Shown: positions 19,101 to 26,503 of the stretch, piece after piece
How the letters are laid out: every line of letters begins with the position of its first letter
Numbering within the stretch: the first letter of the stretch is position 1
Assembly (NCBI RefSeq): GCF_000763905.1
Contig: NZ_JRKN01000013.1
Span: 1-64,000, forward strand
Direction: 5' to 3'
From: Paracoccus halophilus
GTDB lineage: Bacteria > Pseudomonadota > Alphaproteobacteria > Rhodobacterales > Rhodobacteraceae
DNA length: 64,000 nucleotides
Translations under genes and position numbers: made by a program
Notes under the pieces: generated by a model
Seen by the model: the letters and a program-made list of their open reading frames with translations, nothing else
The model's database searches: none
What the model was told of the DNA's origin: nothing

Positions 19101-20417
19101 GCTGTAGCTGACCAGCGTCACGCGCGCCCGGCCATCGGTACGGGAAATCTCGGTCACCCGGCCGGCGGGGTCCAGCGCGAACTGATAGTCGATGCCGTCG
19201 CTGGCGCGGATATTGACCAGCCCGCCACGGGAATCGTAGCTGAGCGCCACATGGTTGCCATTGTCGTCGCCAAGCGAGGTCAGGCGGAAATATCCCGCAC
19301 GGCCCGGCCATGCCGCCAGTCGCCGGACCAGCCCGTCGGCCATGCGGATCCGCCAGCCGGTTTCCCCGTCGCGAATCGCGGTCAGCTTTTCGGCACGGTG
19401 ATAAAAGCTCTGCCCCGGCTGCAGGCGCGGCAGCAGGACCAGCCGGCCATGTTCGACCCGCAGCACCGCGTAGTCGCCGCCCTCGACCAGTTCCATGTCC
19501 AGCGGGTGATGCCACTTGCTGCCCAGGCCCCCGTTCTGATCCGAGGAGGACAGCCAGAACCGTTCCCAGGCGACGGGCACCGGGCCGCCCATGGTGAAAT
19601 CCGTCTCGGCGCTGTAAAGTTCTCCGGTGGCGACATCGACCGGGTGGCCGGTAAAGGTGCGCCGGTCAGGCGCCGGCCCGAAACGCCCGGCAATGCTGCC
19701 GCCGATCATGCCAAAGGCGGCCTCGCCGAGCCGGCGGCCGGCTTCGCCGCCCGGCACCGCCTCGCCGATCATGCCGCCAAGCGGGGCCAGAACGGCGGTC
19801 GCTGCCAGCGGCCCGGTCCGCGGGCCGGCGACGCCAGACGCGCAGCAGCCGCCCGCGACAAAGGCCGCCGCACCGCCGGACATGAGCGCCATGGCGCTGC
19901 CGGCGATCACCATGCCACCGGCCAGGCCGATCATCGGCTGGGACAGTTCGCGCCCGATGGGCAGATAGGCCAGCGATTCCGCACCGACGAGGATATGCCC
20001 CAGACCCGAGGCAATGGCCCCGTCGCATTCCGTCCGGTCGCTGCCGCGCGCGGCCGGATAGCCGTTGATGAAAACGCTGTCGCTGCCCATGGCGATGCGG
20101 CCGCGGCCGTGATCCTGGCAACTGACCGTATCCAGCACCGCCCGCGCCGCCGGAAGCCGGTCCGGCCCCAGATAGACATTCGTCGCGCCGGTCAGCACCG
20201 GCCCCTTAGCATTGGCCGGCCCCTCCCCGCCATGCCTGCCGGCAAGCGCGCCCGCCACCGCCGTGGCGACCGCAAGCGCCTCCCCCTCGGTGGCAAGCGT
20301 CGCGGCAAGTGCCGCAGCCGCCCCAAGACCGGTGGAATCCCCGACCAGGAACCCCATCAGAGCCGAAGAATGTTCAATCTGGTGACCGATATGTGCGGCA
20401 GCCAGAGGGGCGGGCAT
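16134..20417 (-). CDS. rhs: PAAR-Rhs T6SS effector with polymorphic C-terminal tip
   Basis: A 1427-residue specialised effector that caps the T6SS spike and delivers a C-terminal toxin. Residues 1-20 contain a prePAAR-like A-A-H...H-S stretch. Hydrophobic helical segments flank a PAAR domain (about 70-150, with INGYPAARGSDRTEC); these are the usual Eag chaperone sites. Dozens of YD repeats (for example RYSYDSEMNLIG and YRYDDAGN) build the Rhs cocoon. The core ends with QDPIGLAGG and VDPWGL, the normal boundary and self-cleavage region. Beyond it lies a 130-residue tip described separately. Eag and VgrG genes lie just upstream in the same direction. Confidence 0.92.
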   Translation of the reverse strand: MPAPLAAAHIGHQIEHSSALMGFLVGDSTGLGAAAALAATLATEGEALAVATAVAGALAGRHGGEGPANAKGPVLTGATNVYLGPDRLPAARAVLDTVSCQDHGRGRIAMGSDSVFINGYPAARGSDRTECDGAIASGLGHILVGAESLAYLPIGRELSQPMIGLAGGMVIAGSAMALMSGGAAAFVAGGCCASGVAGPRTGPLAATAVLAPLGGMIGEAVPGGEAGRRLGEAAFGMIGGSIAGRFGPAPDRRTFTGHPVDVATGELYSAETDFTMGGPVPVAWERFWLSSSDQNGGLGSKWHHPLDMELVEGGDYAVLRVEHGRLVLLPRLQPGQSFYHRAEKLTAIRDGETGWRIRMADGLVRRLAAWPGRAGYFRLTSLGDDNGNHVALSYDSRGGLVNIRASDGIDYQFALDPAGRVTEISRTDGRARVTLVSYSYDPAGDLKMARNAGGSAFLYAYYQGLLVRETRRSGLSFYFEWDDPAAGTEARCTRTWGDGGIYMREIHYEPDRSYTWVRNGKNQVERYFWDRHGFVTRCLSPMGALSTAKFNRFGECALSTDANGCTQHSGHDEFGRLVWFQDECGARERFLYASQDPASPNFHNVACHVDAMGHESLSAYDARGNLISFTDPTGHTVLALRDARGLPLVIRDLEGALARYSWTKQGWLAEERGATGGCVSYRRDGFGRVQEETIEGAGTSRYRYDVHDRLVEILAPDGRATRMAYDADGSLIEYVDPAGQRTAWDFAGLPGPALRTNPDGTRFRYSYDSEMNLIGLQNESGEIHALEYDRAERLIGEIGFDGRRQRYHYDAAGHVIRHEDGHRGHHLTRDPSGRLLQRQCSDGAWARYGYDPLGRLILAENPFRRVGFVYDPRGLVLRETQGGAEIAHALSLRGERISTMLPDGRVVGYGYDPGGRFERLSFQGREVLRLSRDRMGRETRRDGGHVSMVTDYDPQGRIERQQASRRQQDRPVFGRSYGYDTVGLIRTIRDLVRGDRAFQYDAREQLRRVSGGGTREVFAFDPAGNILAEVESVRNASVVGGRLLMRGDAHYRYDDAGNRIEMRRGWGGRHVYQFDYDDMNQLAEVRETSGGVYRTTHFAYDALGRRVLKYHREETAPLVAANDASDTAAPPPEARLTAEETTWFLWDGDNLLAEGRGDMSGPGDAFAVVYIHEPGSFRPAAQIRRRSPEHEGVVLLYWNDHLGTPQELTNERGELVWQVALKAWGGIGRVYVERVENNLRFQGQYYDAETGLHYNRFRHYDPASACYINQDPIGLAGGEVLARYVPNPQYWVDPWGLDLRDDFRQANRGRYDRNGLLQACGGKYPKPSVMPGAALHGTSPARTRVTCGHIIRESAPDGGPCRIPTFAETGNPTPIGCYSQACCMRDNDHMQMAEMASFAQMPQWQPWRMVEYKARNGVRPSLNRCGY
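16137..16526 (-). other. Rhs C-terminal tip, unassigned toxin domain
   Basis: The 130 residues after DPWGL are the variable toxin part of the Rhs protein. The domain has seven cysteines (tip positions 23, 50, 64, 80, 85, 86, 128) and histidines in CGHIIRES and NDHMQM, suggesting a zinc or disulfide-stabilised fold. A VEYKA stretch near the C-terminus recalls the E-x-K of PD-(D/E)xK nucleases but sits too close to the end for a full VRR-Nuc core. I cannot assign it to a toxin family. Confidence 0.65.
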
Positions 20418-20433
20418 CGGCGGACGACCTCAG

Positions 20434-20868
20434 TTAGTTCCAGCTGACGGACTGGAAGATGCTTTCGAATACAGACGCAAGCTCGTCGAAGTTTTCCCTC
20501 GCGGCGGTGGCGACGACCGTGTCGACCATGGCCCCGTCCGGATCGGCCTGAAAGAACAGCTGGCGCTGCTTCAGCACCACCGATTGCGGTGTCATGGCAA
20601 ACACCAGTTCGACCGCCGGGCGGCCGCCGAATTCCACGTTCTGGCGGCTCATCAGGTCGAAATTCCTGACCTGGGCCATCAACCCCCTGAGCTGGCGGTT
20701 CACGAAACCGTCCAGCGTTTCACCCTGCTGCAATTCCCCGCGCGAGCACAGCAGATTCGGCAGCACCTGGTAGTTGGCCGAGGGCGGCGCCACCCAGGTG
20801 ATCATGCTGCGATCGGCCCATTCATCGGGCAAGGTCAGGGTAAAGCTTTCGGTGCGGCAGGTCGACAT
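20434..20868 (-). CDS. DcrB-related (DUF1795) Eag-type T6SS chaperone
   Basis: A small (144-residue) cytoplasmic protein of the DcrB/DUF1795 fold. Members encoded next to Rhs effectors (EagR and EagT types) bind and protect the effector's N-terminal membrane segments until loading. The FTLTLPDEWADRSM start and the SVVLKQRQLFF strand fit the family. I chose the ATG at 20868, which has an AAGG six bases upstream and gives the typical start. A GTG at 20883 overlapping the vgrG stop as GTGA is the alternative. It lies between vgrG and rhs, as expected for a cognate chaperone. Confidence 0.85.
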   Translation of the reverse strand: MSTCRTESFTLTLPDEWADRSMITWVAPPSANYQVLPNLLCSRGELQQGETLDGFVNRQLRGLMAQVRNFDLMSRQNVEFGGRPAVELVFAMTPQSVVLKQRQLFFQADPDGAMVDTVVATAARENFDELASVFESIFQSVSWN

Positions 20869-20879
20869 GGCGCCTTGGC

Positions 20880-22907
20880 TCACAGGTTGGGGGCGCGTTC
20901 GCGCGGGTTGATGAAGGTCTCGGCCCCCTCGATGACGACCCGCCCCTCGGCGATCAGGATGTAATTCGTGTCATTCGCTTTCAGCATAATGCTTGGCGCA
21001 TCCAGCACAACCGCGGTGGCGGCGCGGACCCGGACGCCGCCGGTTTCCGAGATCGTGACGATATCGTTGTTGACCGTCGTATATCGCCCCGCCGCCAGCA
21101 CCCTCACCTCTTGCTTGCCATTCGCGACGGTAACCGAGTGATCGCCGTTGGTCACCGTGGTCGCATCGTCGCCAGTGACGGTTTGCGCGCGCGCGCCGGT
21201 CACGGTCAAGCCCATATTGCCACCGATGGTTTCGGCATGATCGCCGCCGACGCTGAGCACCTTGTCCGCGCCGATCGTCTCGGCATGGTTCCGGCCGATG
21301 GTGATGGTCTTGTTGCCGCCGACATTCTCGGTCTGGTCATTGCCGACGGTTTTCCGTCGGTCATGGCCGATCTGGTGGCTCTGGTCATGGCCGATGACGG
21401 TCTCGTGGTCCCTCTGCGCATGCAGATAGACCTGTTCGCGCCCGGCCTGATCCTCGAAACTGATCTCGTTGAAGCCCTGACCCTGATGCGTGTTCGAGCG
21501 CCAGACCGTTCTGGTCCTGGCCGCAGGCAGTTCATAGGGGGGGGCGTTCTGGCCGTTGAACAGGCAGCCGGTGACCAGCGGCTTGTCGGGATCGCCATCG
21601 AGAAACTCGACCACCACCTCCATGCCGATGCGCGGGATCGACATGCCGCCCCAGCCGTTGCCGGCCCAGTTCTGGCTGACCCGGCAGCGCATCGAATTCG
21701 CCCCTTCCAGATCCCAGTGGAACCGCACCAGAATGCGGCCATATTCGTCGCAATCTATCTCGCCCTCGCCGACCACGAAGGCGGTCTGCGGGCCGCTGAC
21801 CAACGGCGCGGCGATGCGGCGCGGCGGCGCCATCGGGGCACTGTCGGGCATCATTGTATAGCTGCCGGAAAAGGCGTAACCCTCGCCGCCCGGCCCGCCC
21901 GAGCCATAGGCTTCGCTGACGAAACGATAGCGCGCCGAAAGGCACAGATAGCGCTCGCCGGTGCCGGGCACCGGATCGCCGGCCAGCGACACCAGCATCC
22001 CCGCGCCCAGCGACAGGCAGTCACCGGCGGCGCGGTTGCGCCGGTCCGCGCCACGTTCCTGCCGCAGGCGCAACCCGGCCATGGCCCGGCCCTGGTCCTG
22101 GTCCTGGTAATCGCCCGGCCAGTCGAAGCTTTCGATCTGGCCCTGCGCATGGGTGGCGTCGCCCAGACGATCCGCCTCCATCGTCGCGGCCGGGGTCTTG
22201 AAATTGTAATCCGTCAGCCGCACCGCGCCCGAGGTCAGGTTGCGTTCGGGCGCCCATTCCCAGAAATGCTCTTCCTCGGCCTGATGATGGCCGTCATGGC
22301 CCTTATAGGGCCGCTCACCGATCGAGGGATGGGCCAGCACGTCATCGGTCAGCACCAGCGTATGGCTGCCGGCCTCGTGGCGGAAATGAAAGCTGATGCC
22401 GGCGCGCTGCATCTGGCGGCGGGCGAAATCAAGGTCGGATTCGCGGAACTGCACCGTGTATTCCAGCGGCCGGTAATCCTCGGACAGTTTCAGCTCCAGC
22501 GCCGGATCGCCCAGTGTCGCATAGTCGGAAAACAGGGCGCGCAGGATCTGGACCACGGTCTGGTTGTGAAAGATGCGCAGATTGCGGCGCCGGCCGGCCA
22601 GCCAGAACCATGGCCGCAGGACCAGGTCGTAACGATGCCCGTTCTCGCCGGCACCAAGCCAGCGGCCCTGCGTCACGATGCCATCGAAATGGCGCCGACC
22701 GCGGGCGCCCTCGACCGTGACGGTGGCATGGCTGCCCATCAGCGCGTCGAAATCCACATCGCCGGACGCGGCCAGCGCCTCGACCCGATATTCGAACAGC
22801 TCGTTGACATGGTCCGCGCCGTCGAACCGCAGCAGGACCAACGCGTCCGCGCCCAGAACGGTCGTCAAACGGCCAAGACGCTGAACCTGGCTGTATGGCG
22901 CGTTCAT
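20880..22907 (-). CDS. vgrG: T6SS spike protein VgrG (TssI)
   Basis: A 675-residue spike trimer subunit with gp27-like and gp5-like parts. The early section binds to the Hcp tube. The SIGERPYKGHD region and an FLDGDPDKPLVTGCLFN stretch are VgrG signatures. From about residue 500 the G-x-D-x-x-x-x-V repeats (HDQSHQIGHD and similar) form the beta-prism needle. It ends near the needle with no extra effector domain, so cargo is carried through PAAR-Rhs. The ATG at 22907 has GGAG five bases upstream; the frame's first codon at 22913 is a GTG without one. The AT-rich gap upstream suggests a separate promoter for the effector block. Confidence 0.95.
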   Translation of the reverse strand: MNAPYSQVQRLGRLTTVLGADALVLLRFDGADHVNELFEYRVEALAASGDVDFDALMGSHATVTVEGARGRRHFDGIVTQGRWLGAGENGHRYDLVLRPWFWLAGRRRNLRIFHNQTVVQILRALFSDYATLGDPALELKLSEDYRPLEYTVQFRESDLDFARRQMQRAGISFHFRHEAGSHTLVLTDDVLAHPSIGERPYKGHDGHHQAEEEHFWEWAPERNLTSGAVRLTDYNFKTPAATMEADRLGDATHAQGQIESFDWPGDYQDQDQGRAMAGLRLRQERGADRRNRAAGDCLSLGAGMLVSLAGDPVPGTGERYLCLSARYRFVSEAYGSGGPGGEGYAFSGSYTMMPDSAPMAPPRRIAAPLVSGPQTAFVVGEGEIDCDEYGRILVRFHWDLEGANSMRCRVSQNWAGNGWGGMSIPRIGMEVVVEFLDGDPDKPLVTGCLFNGQNAPPYELPAARTRTVWRSNTHQGQGFNEISFEDQAGREQVYLHAQRDHETVIGHDQSHQIGHDRRKTVGNDQTENVGGNKTITIGRNHAETIGADKVLSVGGDHAETIGGNMGLTVTGARAQTVTGDDATTVTNGDHSVTVANGKQEVRVLAAGRYTTVNNDIVTISETGGVRVRAATAVVLDAPSIMLKANDTNYILIAEGRVVIEGAETFINPRERAPNL

Positions 22908-23185
22908 GGGCACTCCGGGCGATGATTAAAATTAACTAACACAGCAAGAGACAACATGTACAATCTACGGGTTCTTTTTCACTGGGCATATATGTTTTTG
23001 ACAATACAAAGTATTCAGACAGAAAATGACGTCGGAACCGCGATGGTCGGGCACCGCGCTGTCCGAACTGCCTAGTTTATCGCGAATCATGCCGCCTGTG
23101 CCATAGGCGGCAAAAGGCGGATTCGGCAAGATATTGAAATTCCAGCGACAAATCGTCGCGCCCAAATCCGGGCGAATTGCCGGGC
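22908..23185 (-). promoter_or_regulatory. AT-rich promoter region of vgrG-eag-rhs
   Basis: This 278-base gap between the kinase stop and vgrG is strongly AT-rich from 22920 to 23030, unlike the rest of the window. On the leftward strand a TTGTCT, 17 bases, then TTTTAA arrangement ends about 20 bases before the vgrG start and is a possible promoter. The distal part holds a terminator-like hairpin. Confidence 0.45.
23090..23112 (-). terminator. Terminator-like hairpin after ppkA
   Basis: TGCCGCCT, a 7-base loop and AGGCGGCA form a perfect 8-bp stem about 75 bases after the kinase stop codon on the leftward strand. There is no strong T-tract after it. It would separate the tssK-to-kinase operon from vgrG. 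Confidence 0.45.
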
Positions 23186-25081
23186 CTAATTCGGCGCGGG
23201 CCCTTCGCTGCCGGTCTGGGCCCGGACGAGCCTGAAGGCGACGGCGGGATTCGCGCCGGATTCGCGCAGTTCCCCAAGCACGGCGGGCAGCAGCTGCGCG
23301 CCGGCCACCCCCGAGGGCGTCGCCGCGACCTGCGTCAGCGGCTGGTCGCTGACCAGCGCCGCCAGAAGATAGGGTCCGGCAGGCCCGCCGGCATCGTCCG
23401 ACAGCGCAAAGCCGAAGCCGCGCACCGCCTGATCCGGCCCGGCAAGCTGCGCGTTCAGGTCATAGATCTCGCCGGTCGGCGCGACCAGAAACAGCCACAG
23501 GCTGCGACCCGGCTCGACACTGACCGAGCCCCGCATCTGCAGCCTGCCGCCCGCGAGGCCAGTGTCCAGCCGCAGCTCGGGGGCCGGGGCCGGACGACCC
23601 GCGACCTCGCGCAGGAAATCCACCGCCGGGCATTGCGCCCGGTTCACGGCTTGCGGCAACACGCCGGGTCGGGTGCCAAAGGCCTGCTCATAGGCCGCGA
23701 TCAGCCCGGCGCTGTCGAAGGGCGCGGCCGAGACAAGTGCGATCATGCCGGCGCGCGGCCCCTCGGACAGGCGCGTGGCCAGGGTGCATGGCGGCAGCGG
23801 CTGGCTGGCCAGAAACCCCTCGCGCGTGGTCGGGTTGCGCGCCACCAGCCCGGCGACCGCCACCGGTGCGGGATCGGGGGATGGCGGCACCGGCGCGGGG
23901 CGCGTCTGCCACCAGAGCAGCCCGCCCGCCAGCGCGATCGCCGCCGCCGCGCCCGCCGCCCACAGGGCGCGGGGCACGCGCTCCGCCGCCTCCGGCGGTG
24001 CCTCGGGCCGCGTCGGCGCGGGCGGTGCGGACAGCCCGGCAAAGGGACTGGCCGAGGCCCCGCCGGTCACCGCATCGCCATCGGCGCGCTGCCACAGCGG
24101 CAAGCGGTAGCGCGCCGGAATCAGCGACGGGTCGTCCAGCATGCGCAGCACCACGCCCATATCGGGCGGGCGCGCGGCCGGAGCCGGCTCGAGCATGTGC
24201 TGCAGCAGCGGAAACAACCGGTGCGAAATTCCGGTCAGATCGGGTATCGACTGCCGCGCGGCCGAGGCCGACACGACGGAATCGCCCATGTCCAGCGCGG
24301 TGCCGCGCGCCACCGCCGCGATCAGCAGGCCAAGGCCATAGACATCGGTGCGGGGGCCGATCTCGCCCCCGGCATGGCCCAGCTGCTCGGGCGCGATATA
24401 TTTGAACTTGCCGGCAAAGCGCCCTTCGAGCCCGTCGCCCAGTTCGGTCGAGCGCGCGATGCCAAAGTCGATCAGCACCGCCTCGTCGACGCGGTCGTGG
24501 CGCAGGATGACATTGTCGGGCGACAGGTCGCGATGCGTCACGCCGGCGGCATGGGCGTGATGCAGCCCGGCCCCGATGCGGCGCAGCAGCGCGATCACCT
24601 CGGGTTCGGACAGCGGCCCATCCTCTTGCAGGCGCTTGCCCAGATGCCGGCCCTCGACGAATTCCATGATCAGGCAATAGCGATCAAGCCCCTGATCCAG
24701 AACAAAATTATGATAGCGTACGATGGCTTCGTCGCGCAATTGCACGAGGACGCGGGCCTCGCGCCGGAACAGGTCCAGCACGGCCCGGTCCCGGGCCAGG
24801 TTCGGCAGGATGACCTTGACCGCCACCGGGTCGCCGGTAAAGACGTTCTCGGCGCGATAGACCTCGCCCATGCCGCCGGCGCTGACCAGCGACAGGATGC
24901 GGTAATTGTTGTTGATCAGCGCGCCCTGTTCGACCAGCCGGGGCGCCGTGGCCTCGGGCTCGGTATCAAGAATGGTCCTGTCGCCCGTCGCGGCCGGCAC
25001 GGCATCGGCGATCACCGTGCGCTCGGCGGCCTCGGCCCCCGGGCCAGAGGGCGGATCGGCATCGCTATTCGACATCCTCAT
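23186..25081 (-). CDS. ppkA: T6SS serine/threonine protein kinase (PpkA-like)
   Basis: A 631-residue membrane kinase. The kinase domain occupies roughly residues 55-330, with a glycine-rich loop (SAGGMGEVY), the catalytic lysine in VAVKVI, the HRDLSPDN loop and the LIDFGIA metal site. A single membrane segment near residue 380 (ALWAAGAAAAIALAGGLLWW) is followed by a periplasmic C-terminal region. In the threonine phosphorylation pathway PpkA phosphorylates the FHA protein and so triggers T6SS assembly; the FHA gene is at 56435. Two starts (25081 and 25075) overlap the phosphatase stop by 11-17 bases. The N-terminal 50 residues are acidic and disordered-looking. Confidence 0.9.
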   Translation of the reverse strand: MRMSNSDADPPSGPGAEAAERTVIADAVPAATGDRTILDTEPEATAPRLVEQGALINNNYRILSLVSAGGMGEVYRAENVFTGDPVAVKVILPNLARDRAVLDLFRREARVLVQLRDEAIVRYHNFVLDQGLDRYCLIMEFVEGRHLGKRLQEDGPLSEPEVIALLRRIGAGLHHAHAAGVTHRDLSPDNVILRHDRVDEAVLIDFGIARSTELGDGLEGRFAGKFKYIAPEQLGHAGGEIGPRTDVYGLGLLIAAVARGTALDMGDSVVSASAARQSIPDLTGISHRLFPLLQHMLEPAPAARPPDMGVVLRMLDDPSLIPARYRLPLWQRADGDAVTGGASASPFAGLSAPPAPTRPEAPPEAAERVPRALWAAGAAAAIALAGGLLWWQTRPAPVPPSPDPAPVAVAGLVARNPTTREGFLASQPLPPCTLATRLSEGPRAGMIALVSAAPFDSAGLIAAYEQAFGTRPGVLPQAVNRAQCPAVDFLREVAGRPAPAPELRLDTGLAGGRLQMRGSVSVEPGRSLWLFLVAPTGEIYDLNAQLAGPDQAVRGFGFALSDDAGGPAGPYLLAALVSDQPLTQVAATPSGVAGAQLLPAVLGELRESGANPAVAFRLVRAQTGSEGPAPN

Positions 25082-25832
25082 CCCCGGACGGCGGCACCGC
25101 CACGCAATCGATCACGATCACGCTGACATTGTCGCGCGCGCCGCGCACCAGCGTCTCGTTGATCAGGGCGCTCGCGGTGTCCTGCACGCTGGGCGAGCGG
25201 GCGACGAAACCGGCGATCTCGTGATCTTTCAGATGTTCGGTCAGCCCGTCCGAGCACAGCAGGAATCGGTCACCCGGCTTGATCACGCCGCTGGCCACCT
25301 CGGGGCGGGGATCATCGCCAATGCCGATGGCCCGGGTGATAACATTGCGACGCGGCGCGTTGCGCGCCTGATCCGCGGTCATGGTGCCGGCGGCAACCAT
25401 CATCGCCACCTCGCTGTGATCGCGGGTCAGCGGCGTCAGCCGGCCCTCGCGCATCAGGTAGATGCGGCTGTCGCCGGCCCAGATGCAGGCCAGTTCCGAG
25501 CCATGCAGCAGCAGCGCCGCGACCGTCGAGCCGGCCCCGCGCAGGCCGCGCTCGCCGGCATGGGACAGGATGCGCTGATGCGCGCGGTCCAGCCGCTCCA
25601 GCACCCGCGCGCGCTGGTCCTGGGCGCTGATCGGCACACCCAGCGAGCCAAGTTCCTCGACGATGATCCGGCTGGCGACATCGCCCGCCTCGTGGCCGCC
25701 CATGCCGTCGGCCACCGCCCAGATCCCGTATTCCGGCAGCGCGGTAATGCTGTCCTCGTTCTGCTGACGCACGCGGCCGCGGTCGGTCAGCGCTGAAAAA
25801 TCATAGACCAATGCACTCTCTGTCGGACTCAT
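25065..25832 (-). CDS. pppA: T6SS PP2C-family phosphatase (PppA-like)
   Basis: A 255-residue cytoplasmic PP2C phosphatase that should reverse PpkA phosphorylation of the FHA protein and switch secretion off. The metal-binding motifs are clear: RQQNEDS near residue 23, VADGMGGHEAGD near 40, GDSRIYLMR near 120, CSDGLTEHL near 193 and ARDNVSVIVID near the end. It overlaps tagF upstream as ATGA and the kinase downstream, so kinase and phosphatase are made from one message. Confidence 0.93.
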   Translation of the reverse strand: MSPTESALVYDFSALTDRGRVRQQNEDSITALPEYGIWAVADGMGGHEAGDVASRIIVEELGSLGVPISAQDQRARVLERLDRAHQRILSHAGERGLRGAGSTVAALLLHGSELACIWAGDSRIYLMREGRLTPLTRDHSEVAMMVAAGTMTADQARNAPRRNVITRAIGIGDDPRPEVASGVIKPGDRFLLCSDGLTEHLKDHEIAGFVARSPSVQDTASALINETLVRGARDNVSVIVIDCVAVPPSGDEDVE

Positions 25833-26503
25833 TCGTCATCCCTTTCGAGCTGTCCGCCGGAAATCAACCACCCCAATTCCTCCGGACCGGGCCAGCCCTG
25901 ACAGGCCAGCAAGCCGGAGGGGCCGCCGCCGGGTCCGGAAAACCACCAGTAACTGCGCGAGGCCGTCGCATGGGCGTGATCGGTCGCTGCCAGCTGCGCA
26001 AACAGATCCCGTGCCGAAAGCTCGGGGTTCACCGCCCAGAAGGTCGGCCAGGGCGGCGCCGCGCCTTCGGGCGGCGCGGGCAGCGCCAGTTGCTGCAATT
26101 CGTCGCGCGGCTCAAAGCCGGGGGCGGCCAGCAGGCCGGCCAGGCCGTTCAGCGCCGCCTGATAGAAATCCTGCGCGCCATCCACGACCGGCGGCAAGCC
26201 CCCGGCCTGGGTGATGAGCAGCGGGAAACGTCGCCCCGTCCGGTCGCGCGACGGCATCCAGGCGCCGCGCAGCGGCTGCATGCCGGTGAGCGCCGGGCCG
26301 ATCCAGAAGCGCAGCGGCGGCGCGGCATCGAAACGGGCCTGCCAGTCCGGCCCCGCCGCGTCGCGCCATGCGCCCAGACAGGTCTGCGCCCAGTCGGCAA
26401 AGCCCGGCCAGCCCGCGCCCAGCCCGGCCGAGATGAAATCGCCAAAGCCGGGATGCTTGCCGTAAAGCCCTGTCGCGCCGTCTAGTCGATGCTCTGCGGA
26501 CAT
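25829..26503 (-). CDS. tagF: T6SS accessory protein TagF
   Basis: A 224-residue cytoplasmic protein of the TagF family, recognised by GLYGKHPGFGDFIS at residues 12-25, the following W-x-x-x-L-x-x-W pattern and a YWWFSG stretch. TagF is a post-translational repressor of T6SS that acts with or parallel to the PpkA/PppA pathway by sequestering the FHA protein. Its start overlaps the tssM end by 22 bases. Confidence 0.92.
   Translation of the reverse strand: MSAEHRLDGATGLYGKHPGFGDFISAGLGAGWPGFADWAQTCLGAWRDAAGPDWQARFDAAPPLRFWIGPALTGMQPLRGAWMPSRDRTGRRFPLLITQAGGLPPVVDGAQDFYQAALNGLAGLLAAPGFEPRDELQQLALPAPPEGAAPPWPTFWAVNPELSARDLFAQLAATDHAHATASRSYWWFSGPGGGPSGLLACQGWPGPEELGWLISGGQLERDDE

Noticed and set aside
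16110..20447. A 1445-codon open frame on the + strand opposite the Rhs gene
   Set aside because: It is the mirror of a high-GC coding gene: composition is Arg/Gly/Ala/His-rich without any domain, whereas the opposite strand encodes unmistakable PAAR and YD repeats.
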